A stretch of 64,000 nt of DNA from Eutreptiella sp. 'Long Island Sound 2002' (GCA_964036045.1 OZ038400.1:15621079-15685078); one strand, 5' to 3'; positions 9,435 through 22,202 are shown, counted from the first letter of the stretch. A program made the numbers and translations. Notes: generated from the sequence alone by a model not told the origin.

Positions 9435-12400
9435 TTGGAGGCCGGGACCCTCTTTTTTGAAATCTTTGGGGCTGAAGGCCGCCAGGCCTTCAGCCGCCCG
9501 CCCGCCTTCGCCCACGCCTTAGCCGAAGCCAAAGGCGGAGGCCAACCCTTTAGAGTCGCTACCCAGGGGGCTTGGCCAAAAATGGCCTTCCTGCCCTGTC
9601 TTTGGACGTATTATGCCTAGCCTGTGTGGCGGCTGTCCGGACCGTAGGGTGGTCAGTCTGGGGGCTTTTTGGTCAATGTTTGATTAAGCAAGTTGACTTT
9701 GATTCGGGGCTCGCCTATGTCTTACAGCAGCGGATACCGTTTTACCGGTGGTCCAAATCCCAATTGTATGGTGCATGGCGTACCCATGAACCTGATTCCA
9801 TGCTGCCAAGCTTCAAAACTGCTATCTAGAGGGCAAATTGGAGGCCGGGACCCTCTTTTTTGAAATCTTTGGGGCTGAAGGCCGCCAGGCCTTCAGCCGC
9901 CCGCCCGCCTTCGCCCACGCCTTAGCCGAAGCCAAAGGCGGAGGCCAACCCTTTAGAGTCGCTACCCAGGGGGCTTGGCCAAAAATGGCCTTCCTGCCTT
10001 GTCTTTGGACGTATTATGCCTAGCCTGTGTGGCGGCTGTCCGGACCGTAGGGTGGTCAGTCTGGGGGCTTTTTGGTCAATGTTTGATTAAGCAAGTTGAC
10101 TTTGATTCGGGGCTCGCCTATGTCTTACAGCAGCGGATACCGTTTTACCGGTGGTCCAAATCCCAATTGTATGGTGCATGGCGTACCCATGAACCTGATT
10201 CCATGCTGCCAAGCTTCAAAACTGCTATCTAGAGGGCAAATTGGAGGCCGGGACCCTCTTTTTTGAAATCTTTGGGGCTGAAGGCCGCCAGGCCTTCAGC
10301 CGCCCGCCCGCCTTCGCCCACGCCTTAGCCGAAGCCAAAGGCGGAGGCCAACCCTTTAGAGTCGCTACCCAGGGGGCTTGGCCAAAAATGGCCTTCCTGC
10401 CCTGTCTTTGGACGTATTATGCCTAGCCTGTGTGGCGGCTGTCCGGACCGTAGGGTGGTCAGTCTGGGGGCTTTTTGGTCAATGTTTGATTAAGCAAGTT
10501 GACTTTGATTCGGGGCTCGCCTATGTCTTACAGCAGCGGATACCGTTTTACCGGTGGTCCAAATCCCAATTGTATGGTGCATGGCGTACCCATGAACCTG
10601 ATTCCATGCTGCCAAGCTTCAAAACTGCTATCTAGAGGGCAAATTGGAGGCCGGGACCCTCTTTTTTGAAATCTTTGGGCCTGAAGGCCGCCAGGCCTTC
10701 AGCCGCCCGCCCGCCTTCGCCCACGCCTTAGCCGAAGCCAAAGGCGGAGGCCAACCCTTTAGAGTCGCTACCCAGGGGGCTTGGCCAAAAATGGCCTTCC
10801 TGCCCTGTCTTTGGACGTATTATGCCTAGCCTGTGTGGCGGCTGTCCGGACCGTAGGGTGGTCAGTCTGGGGGCTTTTTGGTCAATGTTTGATTAAGCAA
10901 GTTGACTTTGATTCGGGGCTCGGCTATGTCTTACAGCAGCGGATACCGTTTTACCGGTGGTCCAAATCCCAATTGTATGGTGCATGGCGTACCCATGAAC
11001 CTGATTCCATGCTGCCAAGCTTCAAAACTGCTATCTAGAGGGCAAATTGGAGGCCGGGACCCTCTTTTTTGAAATCTTTGGGGCTGAAGGCCGCCAGGCC
11101 TTCAGCCGCCCGCCCGCCTTCGCCCACGCCTTAGCCGAAGCCAAAGGCGGAGGCCAACCCTTTAGAGTCGCTACCCAGGGGGCTTGGCCAAAAATGGCCT
11201 TCCTGCCCTGTCTTTGGACGTATTATGCCTAGCCTGTGTGGCGGCTGTCCGGACCGTAGGGTGGTCAGTCTGGGGGCTTTTTGGTCAATGTTTGATTAAG
11301 CAAGTTGACTTTGATTCGGGGCTCGCCTATGTCTTACAGCAGCGGATACCGTTTTACCGGTGGTCCAAATCCCAATTGTATGGTGCATGGCGTACCCATG
11401 AACCTGATTCCATGCTGCCAAGCTTCAAAACTGCTATCTAGAGGGCAAATTGGAGGCCGGGACCCTCTTTTTTGAAATCTTTGGGCCTGAAGGCCGCCAG
11501 GCCTTCAGCCGCCCGCCCGCCTTCGCCCACGCCTTAGCCGAAGCCAAAGGCGGAGGCCAACCCTTTAGAGTCGCTACCCAGGGGGCTTGGCCAAAAATGG
11601 CCTTCCTGCCCTGTCTTTGGACGTATTATGCCTAGCCTGTGTGGCGGCTGTCCGGACCGTAGGGTGGTCAGTCTGGGGGCTTTTTGGTCAATGTTTGATT
11701 AAGCAAGTTGACTTTGATTCGGGGCTCGCCTATGTCTTACAGCAGCGGATACCGTTTTACCGGTGGTCCAAATCCCAATTGTATGGTGCATGGCGTACCC
11801 ATGAACCTGATTCCATGCTGCCAAGCTTCAAAACTGCTATCTAGAGGGCAAATTGGAGGCCGGGACCCTCTTTTTTGAAATCTTTGGGCCTGAAGGCCGC
11901 CAGGCCTTCAGCCGCCCGCCCGCCTTCGCCCACGCCTTAGCCGAAGCCAAAGGCGGAGGCCAACCCTTTAGAGTCGCTACCCAGGGGGCTTGGCCAAAAA
12001 TGGCCTTCCTGCCCTGTCTTTGGACGTATTATGCCTAGCCTGTGTGGCGGCTGTCCGGACCGTAGGGTGGTCAGTCTGGGGGCTTTTTGGTCAATGTTTG
12101 ATTAAGCAAGTTGACTTTGATTCGGGGCTCGGCTATGTCTTACAGCAGCGGATACCGTTTTACCGGTGGTCCAAATCCCAATTGTATGGTGCATGGCGTA
12201 CCCATGAACCTGATTCCATGCTGCCAAGCTTCAAAACTGCTATCTAGAGGGCAAATTGGAGGCCGGGACCCTCTTTTTTGAAATCTTTGGGGCTGAAGGC
12301 CGCCAGGCCTTCAGCCGCCCGCCCGCCTTCGCCCACGCCTTAGCCGAAGCCAAAGGCGGAGGCCAACCCTTTAGAGTCGCTACCCAGGGGGCTTGGCCAA

Positions 12401-12658
12401 AAATGGCCTTCCTGCCCTGTCTTTGGACGTATTATGCCTAGCCTGTGTGGCGGCTGTCCGGACCGTAGGGTGGTCAGTCTGGGGGCTTTTTGGTCAATGT
12501 TTGATTAAGCAAGTTGACTTTGATTCGGGGCTCGCCTATGTCTTACAGCAGCGGATACCGTTTTACCGGTGGTCCAAATCCCAATTGTATGGTGCATGGC
12601 GTACCCATGAACCTGATTCCATGCTGCCAAGCTTCAAAACTGCTATCTAGAGGGCAAA
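9435..12658. repeat. Trimer copy plus consensus and c-37 units
   Basis: Eight units: consensus (9435), trimer copy (9838-11046), consensus (11047), c at unit 37 (11450), c at unit 37 with g at unit 280 (11853), consensus (12256). The g-280 allele is last seen in the unit at 11853 and does not recur in the remaining 52 kb, so it is confined to the left fifth of the window. Confidence 0.85.
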
Positions 12659-13464
12659 TTGGAGGCCGGGACCCTCTTTTTTGCAATCTTTGGGGCTGAA
12701 GGCCGCCAGGCCTTCAGCCGCCCGCCCGCCTTCGCCCACGCCTTAGCCGAAGCCAAAGGCGGAGGCCAACCCTTTAGAGTCGCTACCCAGGGGGCTTGGC
12801 CAAAAATGGCCTTCCTGCCCTGTCTTTGGACGTATTATGCCTAGCCTGTGTGGCGGCTGTCCTGACCGTAGGGTGGTCAGTCTGGGGGCTTTTTGGTCAA
12901 TGTTTGATTAAGCAAGTTGACTTTGATTCGGGGCTCGCCTATGTCTTACAACAGCGGATACCGTTTTACCGGTGGTCCAAATCCCAATTGTATGGTGCAT
13001 GGCGTACCCATGAACCTGATTCCATGCTGCCAAGCTTCAAAACTGCTATCTAGAGGGCAAATTGGAGGCCGGGACCCTCTTTTTTGAAATCTTTGGGGCT
13101 GAAGGCCGCCAGGCCTTCAGCCGCCCGCCCGCCTTCGCCCACGCCTTAGCCGAAGCCAAAGGCGGAGGCCAACCCTTTAGAGTCGCTACCCAGGGGGCTT
13201 GGCCAAAAATGGCCTTCCTGCCCTGTCTTTGGACGTATTATGCCTAGCCTGTGTGGCGGCTGTCCGGACCGTAGGGTGGTCAGTCTGGGGGCTTTTTGGT
13301 CAATGTTTGATTAAGCAAGTTGACTTTGATTCGGGGCTCGCCTATGTCTTACAGCAGCGGATACCGTTTTACCGGTGGTCCAAATCCCAATTGTATGGTG
13401 CATGGCGTACCCATGAACCTGATTCCATGCTGCCAAGCTTCAAAACTGCTATCTAGAGGGCAAA

Positions 13465-13846
13465 TTGGAGGCCGGGACCCTCTTTTTCTGGCGGCCTTCA
13501 GGCCGCCCGCCCGCCTTCGCCCACTCCTTAGCCGAAGCCAAAGGCGGAGGCCAACCCTTTAGAGTCGCTACCCAGGGGGCTTGGCCAAAAATGGCCTTCA
13601 TGCCCTGTCTTTGGACGTATTATGCCTAGCCTGTGTGGCGGCTGTCCGGACCGTGGGGTGGTCAGTCTGGGGGCTTTTTGGTCAATGTTTGATTAAGCAA
13701 GTTGACTTTGATTCGGGGCTCGCCTATGTCTTACAGCAGCGGATACCGTTTTACCGGTGGTCCAAATCCCAATTGTATGGTGCATGGCGTACCCATGAAC
13801 CTGATTGCATGCTGCCAAGCTTGAAAACTGCTATCTAGAGGGCAAA
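13465..13846. repeat. 382-bp unit (gamma) with rearranged hairpin
   Basis: This unit is 21 bp shorter than consensus. The region from the T-run through the main hairpin is replaced by GGCGGCC-TTCA-GGCCGCC (13490-13507), a new perfect 7-bp stem. The 14-nt string ctggcggccttcag is the exact reverse complement of consensus unit positions 38-51, so part of the hairpin is inverted. The same form is in units 13847, 15035, 15417, 16605 and 16987. Confidence 0.93.
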
Positions 13847-14228
13847 TTGGAGGCCGGGACCCTCTTTTTCTGGCGGCCTTCAGGCCGCCCGCCCGCCTTC
13901 GCCCACTCCTTAGCCGAAGCCAAAGGCGGAGGCCAACCCTTTAGAGTCGCTACCCAGGGGGCTTGGCCAAAAATGGCCTTCCTGCCCTGTCTTTGGACGT
14001 ATTATGCCTAGCCTGTGTGGCGGCTGTCCGGACCGTAGGGTGGTCAGTCTGGGGGCTTTTTGGTCAATGTTTGATTAAGCAAGTTGACTTTGATTCGGGG
14101 CTCGCCTATGTCTTACAGCAGCGGATACCGTTTTACCGGTGGTCCAAATCCCAATTGTATGGTGCATGGCGTACCCATGAACCTGATTCCATGCTGCCAA
14201 GCTTCAAAACTGCTATCTAGAGGGCAAA
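13847..14228. repeat. 382-bp unit (delta) with rearranged hairpin
   Basis: It has the same 21-bp-shorter hairpin allele and cccactcc change as gamma, but is otherwise consensus. Gamma and delta therefore probably arose by duplication of one 382-bp unit, with gamma gaining, or delta losing by conversion, at least four substitutions. Delta copies recur at 15417-15798 and 16987-17368. Confidence 0.9.
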
Positions 14229-17200
14229 TTGGAGGCCGGGACCCTCTTTTTTGCAATCTTTGGGGCTGAAGGCCGCCAGGCCTTCAGCCGCCCGCCCGCC
14301 TTCGCCCACGCCTTAGCCGAAGCCAAAGGCGGAGGCCAACCCTTTAGAGTCGCTACCCAGGGGGCTTGGCCAAAAATGGCCTTCCTGCCCTGTCTTTGGA
14401 CGTATTATGCCTAGCCTGTGTGGCGGCTGTCCTGACCGTAGGGTGGTCAGTCTGGGGGCTTTTTGGTCAATGTTTGATTAAGCAAGTTGACTTTGATTCG
14501 GGGCTCGCCTATGTCTTACAGCAGCGGATACCGTTTTACCGGTGGTCCAAATCCCAATTGTATGGTGCATGGCGTACCCATGAACCTGATTCCATGCTGC
14601 CAAGCTTCAAAACTGCTATCTAGAGGGCAAATTGGAGGCCGGGACCCTCTTTTTTGAAATCTTTGGGGCTGAAGGCCGCCAGGCCTTCAGCCGCCCGCCC
14701 GCCTTCGCCCACGCCTTAGCCGAAGCCAAAGGCGGAGGCCAACCCTTTAGAGTCGCTACCCAGGGGGCTTGGCCAAAAATGGCCTTCCTGCCCTGTCTTT
14801 GGACGTATTATGCCTAGCCTGTGTGGCGGCTGTCCGGACCGTAGGGTGGTCAGTCTGGGGGCTTTTTGGTCAATGTTTGATTAAGCAAGTTGACTTTGAT
14901 TCGGGGCTCGCCTATGTCTTACAGCAGCGGATACCGTTTTACCGGTGGTCCAAATCCCAATTGTATGGTGCATGGCGTACCCATGAACCTGATTCCATGC
15001 TGCCAAGCTTCAAAACTGCTATCTAGAGGGCAAATTGGAGGCCGGGACCCTCTTTTTCTGGCGGCCTTCAGGCCGCCCGCCCGCCTTCGCCCACTCCTTA
15101 GCCGAAGCCAAAGGCGGAGGCCAACCCTTTAGAGTCGCTACCCAGGGGGCTTGGCCAAAAATGGCCTTCATGCCCTGTCTTTGGACGTATTATGCCTAGC
15201 CTGTGTGGCGGCTGTCCGGACCGTGGGGTGGTCAGTCTGGGGGCTTTTTGGTCAATGTTTGATTAAGCAAGTTGACTTTGATTCGGGGCTCGCCTATGTC
15301 TTACAGCAGCGGATACCGTTTTACCGGTGGTCCAAATCCCAATTGTATGGTGCATGGCGTACCCATGAACCTGATTGCATGCTGCCAAGCTTGAAAACTG
15401 CTATCTAGAGGGCAAATTGGAGGCCGGGACCCTCTTTTTCTGGCGGCCTTCAGGCCGCCCGCCCGCCTTCGCCCACTCCTTAGCCGAAGCCAAAGGCGGA
15501 GGCCAACCCTTTAGAGTCGCTACCCAGGGGGCTTGGCCAAAAATGGCCTTCCTGCCCTGTCTTTGGACGTATTATGCCTAGCCTGTGTGGCGGCTGTCCG
15601 GACCGTAGGGTGGTCAGTCTGGGGGCTTTTTGGTCAATGTTTGATTAAGCAAGTTGACTTTGATTCGGGGCTCGCCTATGTCTTACAGCAGCGGATACCG
15701 TTTTACCGGTGGTCCAAATCCCAATTGTATGGTGCATGGCGTACCCATGAACCTGATTCCATGCTGCCAAGCTTCAAAACTGCTATCTAGAGGGCAAATT
15801 GGAGGCCGGGACCCTCTTTTTTGCAATCTTTGGGGCTGAAGGCCGCCAGGCCTTCAGCCGCCCGCCCGCCTTCGCCCACGCCTTAGCCGAAGCCAAAGGC
15901 GGAGGCCAACCCTTTAGAGTCGCTACCCAGGGGGCTTGGCCAAAAATGGCCTTCCTGCCCTGTCTTTGGACGTATTATGCCTAGCCTGTGTGGCGGCTGT
16001 CCTGACCGTAGGGTGGTCAGTCTGGGGGCTTTTTGGTCAATGTTTGATTAAGCAAGTTGACTTTGATTCGGGGCTCGCCTATGTCTTACAGCAGCGGATA
16101 CCGTTTTACCGGTGGTCCAAATCCCAATTGTATGGTGCATGGCGTACCCATGAACCTGATTCCATGCTGCCAAGCTTCAAAACTGCTATCTAGAGGGCAA
16201 ATTGGAGGCCGGGACCCTCTTTTTTGAAATCTTTGGGGCTGAAGGCCGCCAGGCCTTCAGCCGCCCGCCCGCCTTCGCCCACGCCTTAGCCGAAGCCAAA
16301 GGCGGAGGCCAACCCTTTAGAGTCGCTACCCAGGGGGCTTGGCCAAAAATGGCCTTCCTGCCCTGTCTTTGGACGTATTATGCCTAGCCTGTGTGGCGGC
16401 TGTCCGGACCGTAGGGTGGTCAGTCTGGGGGCTTTTTGGTCAATGTTTGATTAAGCAAGTTGACTTTGATTCGGGGCTCGCCTATGTCTTACAGCAGCGG
16501 ATACCGTTTTACCGGTGGTCCAAATCCCAATTGTATGGTGCATGGCGTACCCATGAACCTGATTCCATGCTGCCAAGCTTCAAAACTGCTATCTAGAGGG
16601 CAAATTGGAGGCCGGGACCCTCTTTTTCTGGCGGCCTTCAGGCCGCCCGCCCGCCTTCGCCCACTCCTTAGCCGAAGCCAAAGGCGGAGGCCAACCCTTT
16701 AGAGTCGCTACCCAGGGGGCTTGGCCAAAAATGGCCTTCATGCCCTGTCTTTGGACGTATTATGCCTAGCCTGTGTGGCGGCTGTCCGGACCGTGGGGTG
16801 GTCAGTCTGGGGGCTTTTTGGTCAATGTTTGATTAAGCAAGTTGACTTTGATTCGGGGCTCGCCTATGTCTTACAGCAGCGGATACCGTTTTACCGGTGG
16901 TCCAAATCCCAATTGTATGGTGCATGGCGTACCCATGAACCTGATTGCATGCTGCCAAGCTTGAAAACTGCTATCTAGAGGGCAAATTGGAGGCCGGGAC
17001 CCTCTTTTTCTGGCGGCCTTCAGGCCGCCCGCCCGCCTTCGCCCACTCCTTAGCCGAAGCCAAAGGCGGAGGCCAACCCTTTAGAGTCGCTACCCAGGGG
17101 GCTTGGCCAAAAATGGCCTTCCTGCCCTGTCTTTGGACGTATTATGCCTAGCCTGTGTGGCGGCTGTCCGGACCGTAGGGTGGTCAGTCTGGGGGCTTTT

Positions 17201-17368
17201 TGGTCAATGTTTGATTAAGCAAGTTGACTTTGATTCGGGGCTCGCCTATGTCTTACAGCAGCGGATACCGTTTTACCGGTGGTCCAAATCCCAATTGTAT
17301 GGTGCATGGCGTACCCATGAACCTGATTCCATGCTGCCAAGCTTCAAAACTGCTATCTAGAGGGCAAA

Positions 17369-18978
17369 TTGGAGGCCGGGACCCTCTTTTTTGAAATCTT
17401 TGGGGCCGAAGGCCGCCAGGCCTTCAGCCGCCCGCCCGCCTTCGCCCACGCCTTAGCCGAAGCCAAAGGCGGAGGCCAACCCTTTAGAGTCGCTACCCAG
17501 GGGGCTTGGCCAAAAATGGCCTTCCTGCCCTGTCTTTGGACGTATTATGCCTAGCCTGTGTGGCGGCTGTCCGGACCGTAGGGTGGTCAGTCTGGGGGCT
17601 TTTTGGTCAATGTTTGATTAAGCAAGTTGACTTTGATTCGGGGCTCGCCTATGTCTTACAGCAGCGGATACCGTTTTACCGGTGGTCCAAATCCCAATTG
17701 TATGGTGCATGGCGTACCCATGAACCTGATTCCATGCTTCCAAGCTTCAAAACTGCTATCTAGAGGGCAAATTGGAGGCCGGGACCCTCTTTTTTGAAAT
17801 CTTTGGGGCTGAAGGCCCCGGCCTTCAGCCGCCCGCCCGCCTTCGCCCACGCCTTAGCCGAAGCCAAAGGCGGAGGCCAACCCTTTAGAGTCGCTACCCA
17901 GGGGGCTTGGCCAAAAATGGCCTTCCTGCCCTGTCTTTGGACGTATTATGCCTAGCCTGTGTGGCGGCTGTCCGGACCGTAGGGCGGTCAGTCTGGGGGC
18001 TTTTTGGTCAATGTTTGATTAAGCAAGTTGACTTTGATTCGGGGCTCGCCTATGTCTTACAGCAGCGGATACCGTTTTACCGGTGGTCCAAATCCCAATT
18101 GTATGGTGCATGGCGTACCCATGAACCTGATTCCATGCTTCCAAGCTTCAAAACTGCTATCTAGAGGGCAAATTGGAGGCCGGGACCCTCTTTTTTGAAA
18201 TCTTTGGGCCTGAAGGCCGCCAGGCCTTCAGCCGCCCGCCCGCCTTCGCCCACGCCTTAGCCGAAGCCAAAGGCGGAGGCCAACCCTTTAGAGTCGCTAC
18301 CCAGGGGGCTTGGCCAAAAATGGCCTTCCTGCCCTGTCTTTGGACGTATTATGCCTAGCCTGTGTGGCGGCTGTCCGGACCGTAGGGTGGTCAGTCTGGG
18401 GGCTTTTTGGTCAATGTTTGATTAAGCAAGTTGACTTTGATTCGGGGCTCGCCTATGTCTTACAGCAGCGGATACCGTTTTACCGGTGGTCCAAATCCCA
18501 ATTGTATGGTGCATGGCGTACCCATGAACCTGATTCCATGCTGCCAAGCTTCAAAACTGCTATCTAGAGGGCAAATTGGAGGCCGGGACCCTCTTTTTTG
18601 AAATCTTTGGGGCTGAAGGCCGCCAGGCCTTCAGTCGCCCGCCCGCCTTCGCCCACGCCTTAGCCGAAGCCAAAGGCGGAGGCCAACCCTTTAGAGTCGC
18701 TACCCAGGGGGCTTGCCCAAAAATGGCCTTCCTGCCCTGTCTTTGGACGTATTATGCCTAGCCTGTGTGGCGGCTGTCCGGACCGTAGGGTGGTCAGTCT
18801 GGGGGCTTTTTGGTCAATGTTTGATTAAGCAAGTTGACTTTGATTCGGGGCTCGCCTATGTCTTACAGCAGCGGATACCGTTTTACCGGTGGTCCAAATC
18901 CCAATTGTATGGTGCATGGCGTACCCATGAACCTGATTCCATGCTTCCAAGCTTCAAAACTGCTATCTAGAGGGCAAA
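17369..18978. repeat. Four unique-order units after the 1,570-bp HOR
   Basis: Units 17369 (private t-to-c giving ggccgaagg), 17772 (401 bp), 18173 (c at unit 37) and 18576 (ttcagtcgcc; ttgcccaaaa). These carry more private changes than their neighbours. The unit at 17369 ends with gcttcc (t at unit 370), an allele that is frequent from here rightward but not seen in the first 17 kb. Confidence 0.85.
17772..18172. repeat. 401-bp unit with altered hairpin loop
   Basis: The only 401-bp unit. Both 11-nt hairpin arms are intact (17807-17817 and 17820-17830), but the 4-nt loop GCCA is replaced by CC, so the stem is kept while the loop shortens. The unit also has t-to-c giving agggcggtc near 17985, and ends with the gcttcc allele. 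Confidence 0.92.
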
Positions 18979-21396
18979 TTGGAGGCCGGGACCCTCTTTT
19001 TTGAAATCTTTGGGCCTGAAGGCCGCCAGGCCTTCAGCCGCCCGCCCGCCTTCGCCCACGCCTTAGCCGAAGCCAAAGGCGGAGGCCAACCCTTTAGAGT
19101 CGCTACCCAGGGGGCTTGGCCAAAAATGGCCTTCCTGCCCTGTCTTTGGACGTATTATGCCTAGCCTGTGTGGCGGCTGTCCGGACCGTAGGGTGGTCAG
19201 TCTGGGGGCTTTTTGGTCAATGTTTGATTAAGCAAGTTGAATTTGATTCGGGGCTCGCCTATGTCTTACAGCAGCGGATACCGTTTTACCGGTGGTCCAA
19301 ATCCCAATTGTATGGTGCATGGCGTACCCATGAACCTGATTCCATGCTGCCAAACTTCAAAACTGCTATCTAGAGGGCAAATTGGAGGCCGGGACCCTCT
19401 TTTTTGAAATCTTTGGGGCTGAAGGCCGCCAGGCCTTCAGCCGCCCGCCCGCCTTCGCCCACGCCTTAGCCGAAGCCAAAGGCGGAGGCCAACCCTTTAG
19501 AGTCGCTACCCAGGGGGCTTGGCCAAAAATGGCCTTCCTGCCCTGTCTTTGGACGTATTATGCCTAGCCTGTGTGGCGGCTGTCCGGACCGTAGGGTGGT
19601 CAGTCTGGGGACTTTTTGGTCAATGTTTGATTAAGCAAGTTGACTTTGATTCGGGGCTCGCCTATGTCTTACAGCAGCGGATACCGTTTTACCGGTGGTC
19701 CAAATCCCAATTGTATGGTGCATGGCGTACCCATGAACCTGATTCCATGCTGCCAAGCTTCAAAACTGCTATCTAGAGGGCAAATTGGAGGCCGGGACCC
19801 TCTTTTTTGAAATCTTTGGGGCTGAAGGCCGCCAGGCCTTCAGCCGCCCGCCCGCCTTCGCCCACGCCTTAGCCGAAGCCAAAGGCGGAGGCCAACCCTT
19901 TAGAGTCGCTACCCAGGGGGCTTGGCCAAAAATGGCCTTCCTGCCCTGTCTTTGGACGTATTATGCCTAGCCTGTGTGGCGGCTGTCCGGACCGTAGGGT
20001 GGTCAGTCTGGGGGCTTTTTGGTCAATGTTTGATTAAGCAAGTTGAATTTGATTCGGGGCTCGCCTATGTCTTACAGCAGCGGATACCGTTTTACCGGTG
20101 GTCCAAATCCCAATTGTATGGTGCATGGCGTACCCATGAACCTGATTCCATGCTGCCAAGCTTCAAAACTGCTATCTAGAGGGCAAATTGGAGGCCGGGA
20201 CCCTCTTTTTTGAAATCTTTGGGGCTGAAGGCCGCCAGGCCTTCAGCCGCCCGCCCGCCTTCGCCCACGCCTTAGCCGAAGCCAAAGGCGGAGGCCAACC
20301 CTTTAGAGTCGCTACCCAGGGGGCTTGGCCAAAAATGGCCTTCCTGCCCTGTCTTTGGACGTATTATGCCTAGCCTGTGTGGCGGCTGTCCGGACCGTAG
20401 GGTGGTCAGTCTGGGGACTTTTTGGTCAATGTTTGATTAAGCAAGTTGACTTTGATTCGGGGCTCGCCTATGTCTTACAGCAGCGGATACCGTTTTACCG
20501 GTGGTCCAAATCCCAATTGTATGGTGCATGGCGTACCCATGAACCTGATTCCATGCTGCCAAGCTTCAAAACTGCTATCTAGAGGGCAAATTGGAGGCCG
20601 GGACCCTCTTTTTTGAAATCTTTGGGGCTGAAGGCCGCCAGGCCTTCAGCCGCCCGCCCGCCTTCGCCCACGCCTTAGCCGAAGCCAAAGGCGGAGGCCA
20701 ACCCTTTAGAGTCGCTACCCAGGGGGCTTGGCCAAAAATGGCCTTCCTGCCCTGTCTTTGGACGTATTATGCCTAGCCTGTGTGGCGGCTGTCCGGACCG
20801 TAGGGTGGTCAGTCTGGGGGCTTTTTGGTCAATGTTTGATTAAGCAAGTTGAATTTGATTCGGGGCTCGCCTATGTCTTACAGCAGCGGATACCGTTTTA
20901 CCGGTGGTCCAAATCCCAATTGTATGGTGCATGGCGTACCCATGAACCTGATTCCATGCTGCCAAGCTTCAAAACTGCTATCTAGAGGGCAAATTGGAGG
21001 CCGGGACCCTCTTTTTTGAAATCTTTGGGGCTGAAGGCCGCCAGGCCTTCAGCCGCCCGCCCGCCTTCGCCCACGCCTTAGCCGAAGCCAAAGGCGGAGG
21101 CCAACCCTTTAGAGTCGCTACCCAGGGGGCTTGGCCAAAAATGGCCTTCCTGCCCTGTCTTTGGACGTATTATGCCTAGCCTGTGTGGCGGCTGTCCGGA
21201 CCGTAGGGTGGTCAGTCTGGGGACTTTTTGGTCAATGTTTGATTAAGCAAGTTGACTTTGATTCGGGGCTCGCCTATGTCTTACAGCAGCGGATACCGTT
21301 TTACCGGTGGTCCAAATCCCAATTGTATGGTGCATGGCGTACCCATGAACCTGATTCCATGCTGCCAAGCTTCAAAACTGCTATCTAGAGGGCAAA
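18979..21396. repeat. 806-bp dimer HOR, three tandem copies
   Basis: Dimers 18979-19784, 19785-20590 and 20591-21396. The first unit of each has gttgaattt (c-to-a at unit 263); the second has ctggggactt (g-to-a at unit 230). One further g-to-a unit follows at 21397. The first copy carries private changes, including loss of the HindIII-type AAGCTT site (caaactt, near 19354) and c at unit 37. Confidence 0.88.
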
Positions 21397-22202
21397 TTGG
21401 AGGCCGGGACCCTCTTTTTTGAAATCTTTGGGGCTGAAGGCCGCCAGGCCTTCAGCCGCCCGCCCGCCTTCGCCCACGCCTTAGCCGAAGCCAAAGGCGG
21501 AGGCCAACCCTTTAGAGTCGCTACCCAGGGGGCTTGGCCAAAAATGGCCTTCCTGCCCTGTCTTTGGACGTATTATGCCTAGCCTGTGTGGCGGCTGTCC
21601 GGACCGTAGGGTGGTCAGTCTGGGGACTTTTTGGTCAATGTTTGATTAAGCAAGTTGACTTTGATTCGGGGCTCGCCTATGTCTTACAGCAGCGGATACC
21701 GTTTTACCGGTGGTCCAAATCCCAATTGTATGGTGCATGGCGTACCCATGAACCTGATTCCATGCTGCCAAGCTTCAAAACTGCTATCTAGAGGGCAAAT
21801 TGGAGGCCGGGACCCTCTTTTTTGAAATCTTTGGGGCTGAAGGCCGCCAGGCCTTCAGCCGCCCGCCCGCCTTCGCCCACGCCTTAGCCGAAGCCAAAGG
21901 CGGAGGCCAACCCTTTAGAGTCGCTACCCAGGGGGCTTGGCCAAAAATGGCCTTCCTGCCCTGTCTTTGGACGTATTATGCCTAGCCTGTGTGGCGGCTG
22001 TCCGGACCGTAGGGTGGTCAGTCTGGGGGCTTTTTGGTCAATGTTTGATTAAGCAAGTTGACTTTGATTCGGGGCTCGCCTATGTCTTACAGCAGCGGAT
22101 ACCGTTTTACCGGTGGTCCAAATCCCAATTGTATGGTGCATGGCGTACCCATGAACCTGATTCCATGCTTCCAAGCTTCAAAACTGCTATCTAGAGGGCA
22201 AA
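21397..22202. repeat. Two units between HOR blocks
   Basis: Unit 21397 carries ctggggactt like the preceding dimers. Unit 21800 is consensus but ends with gcttcc, the junction allele that precedes the next gttgaattt unit. Confidence 0.8.

Larger units (their letters stand above)
12659..17368. repeat. 1,570-bp four-unit HOR, three tandem copies
   Basis: Copies at 12659-14228, 14229-15798 and 15799-17368. Each holds: unit alpha (403 bp; gaaatc to gcaatc at unit 26 and g-to-t at unit 205), unit beta (403 bp, consensus), unit gamma (382 bp; cttcatgcc, ccgtggggt, gattgcatg, agcttgaaa) and unit delta (382 bp, no other gamma changes). Gamma and delta share cccactcc and the rearranged hairpin. The only difference I noticed between copies is g-to-a at 12951 in copy 1. 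The near-identity points to a very recent amplification, or to assembly duplication. None of these alleles is seen elsewhere in the window. Confidence 0.92.

Noticed and set aside
12514-16702. Plus-strand frames of 61-80 codons starting at ttgactttg in the 12.5-16.7 kb region
   Set aside because: They appear only because a substitution or the 382-bp deletion removes a stop codon. They overlap the other spurious frames and have no independent support.
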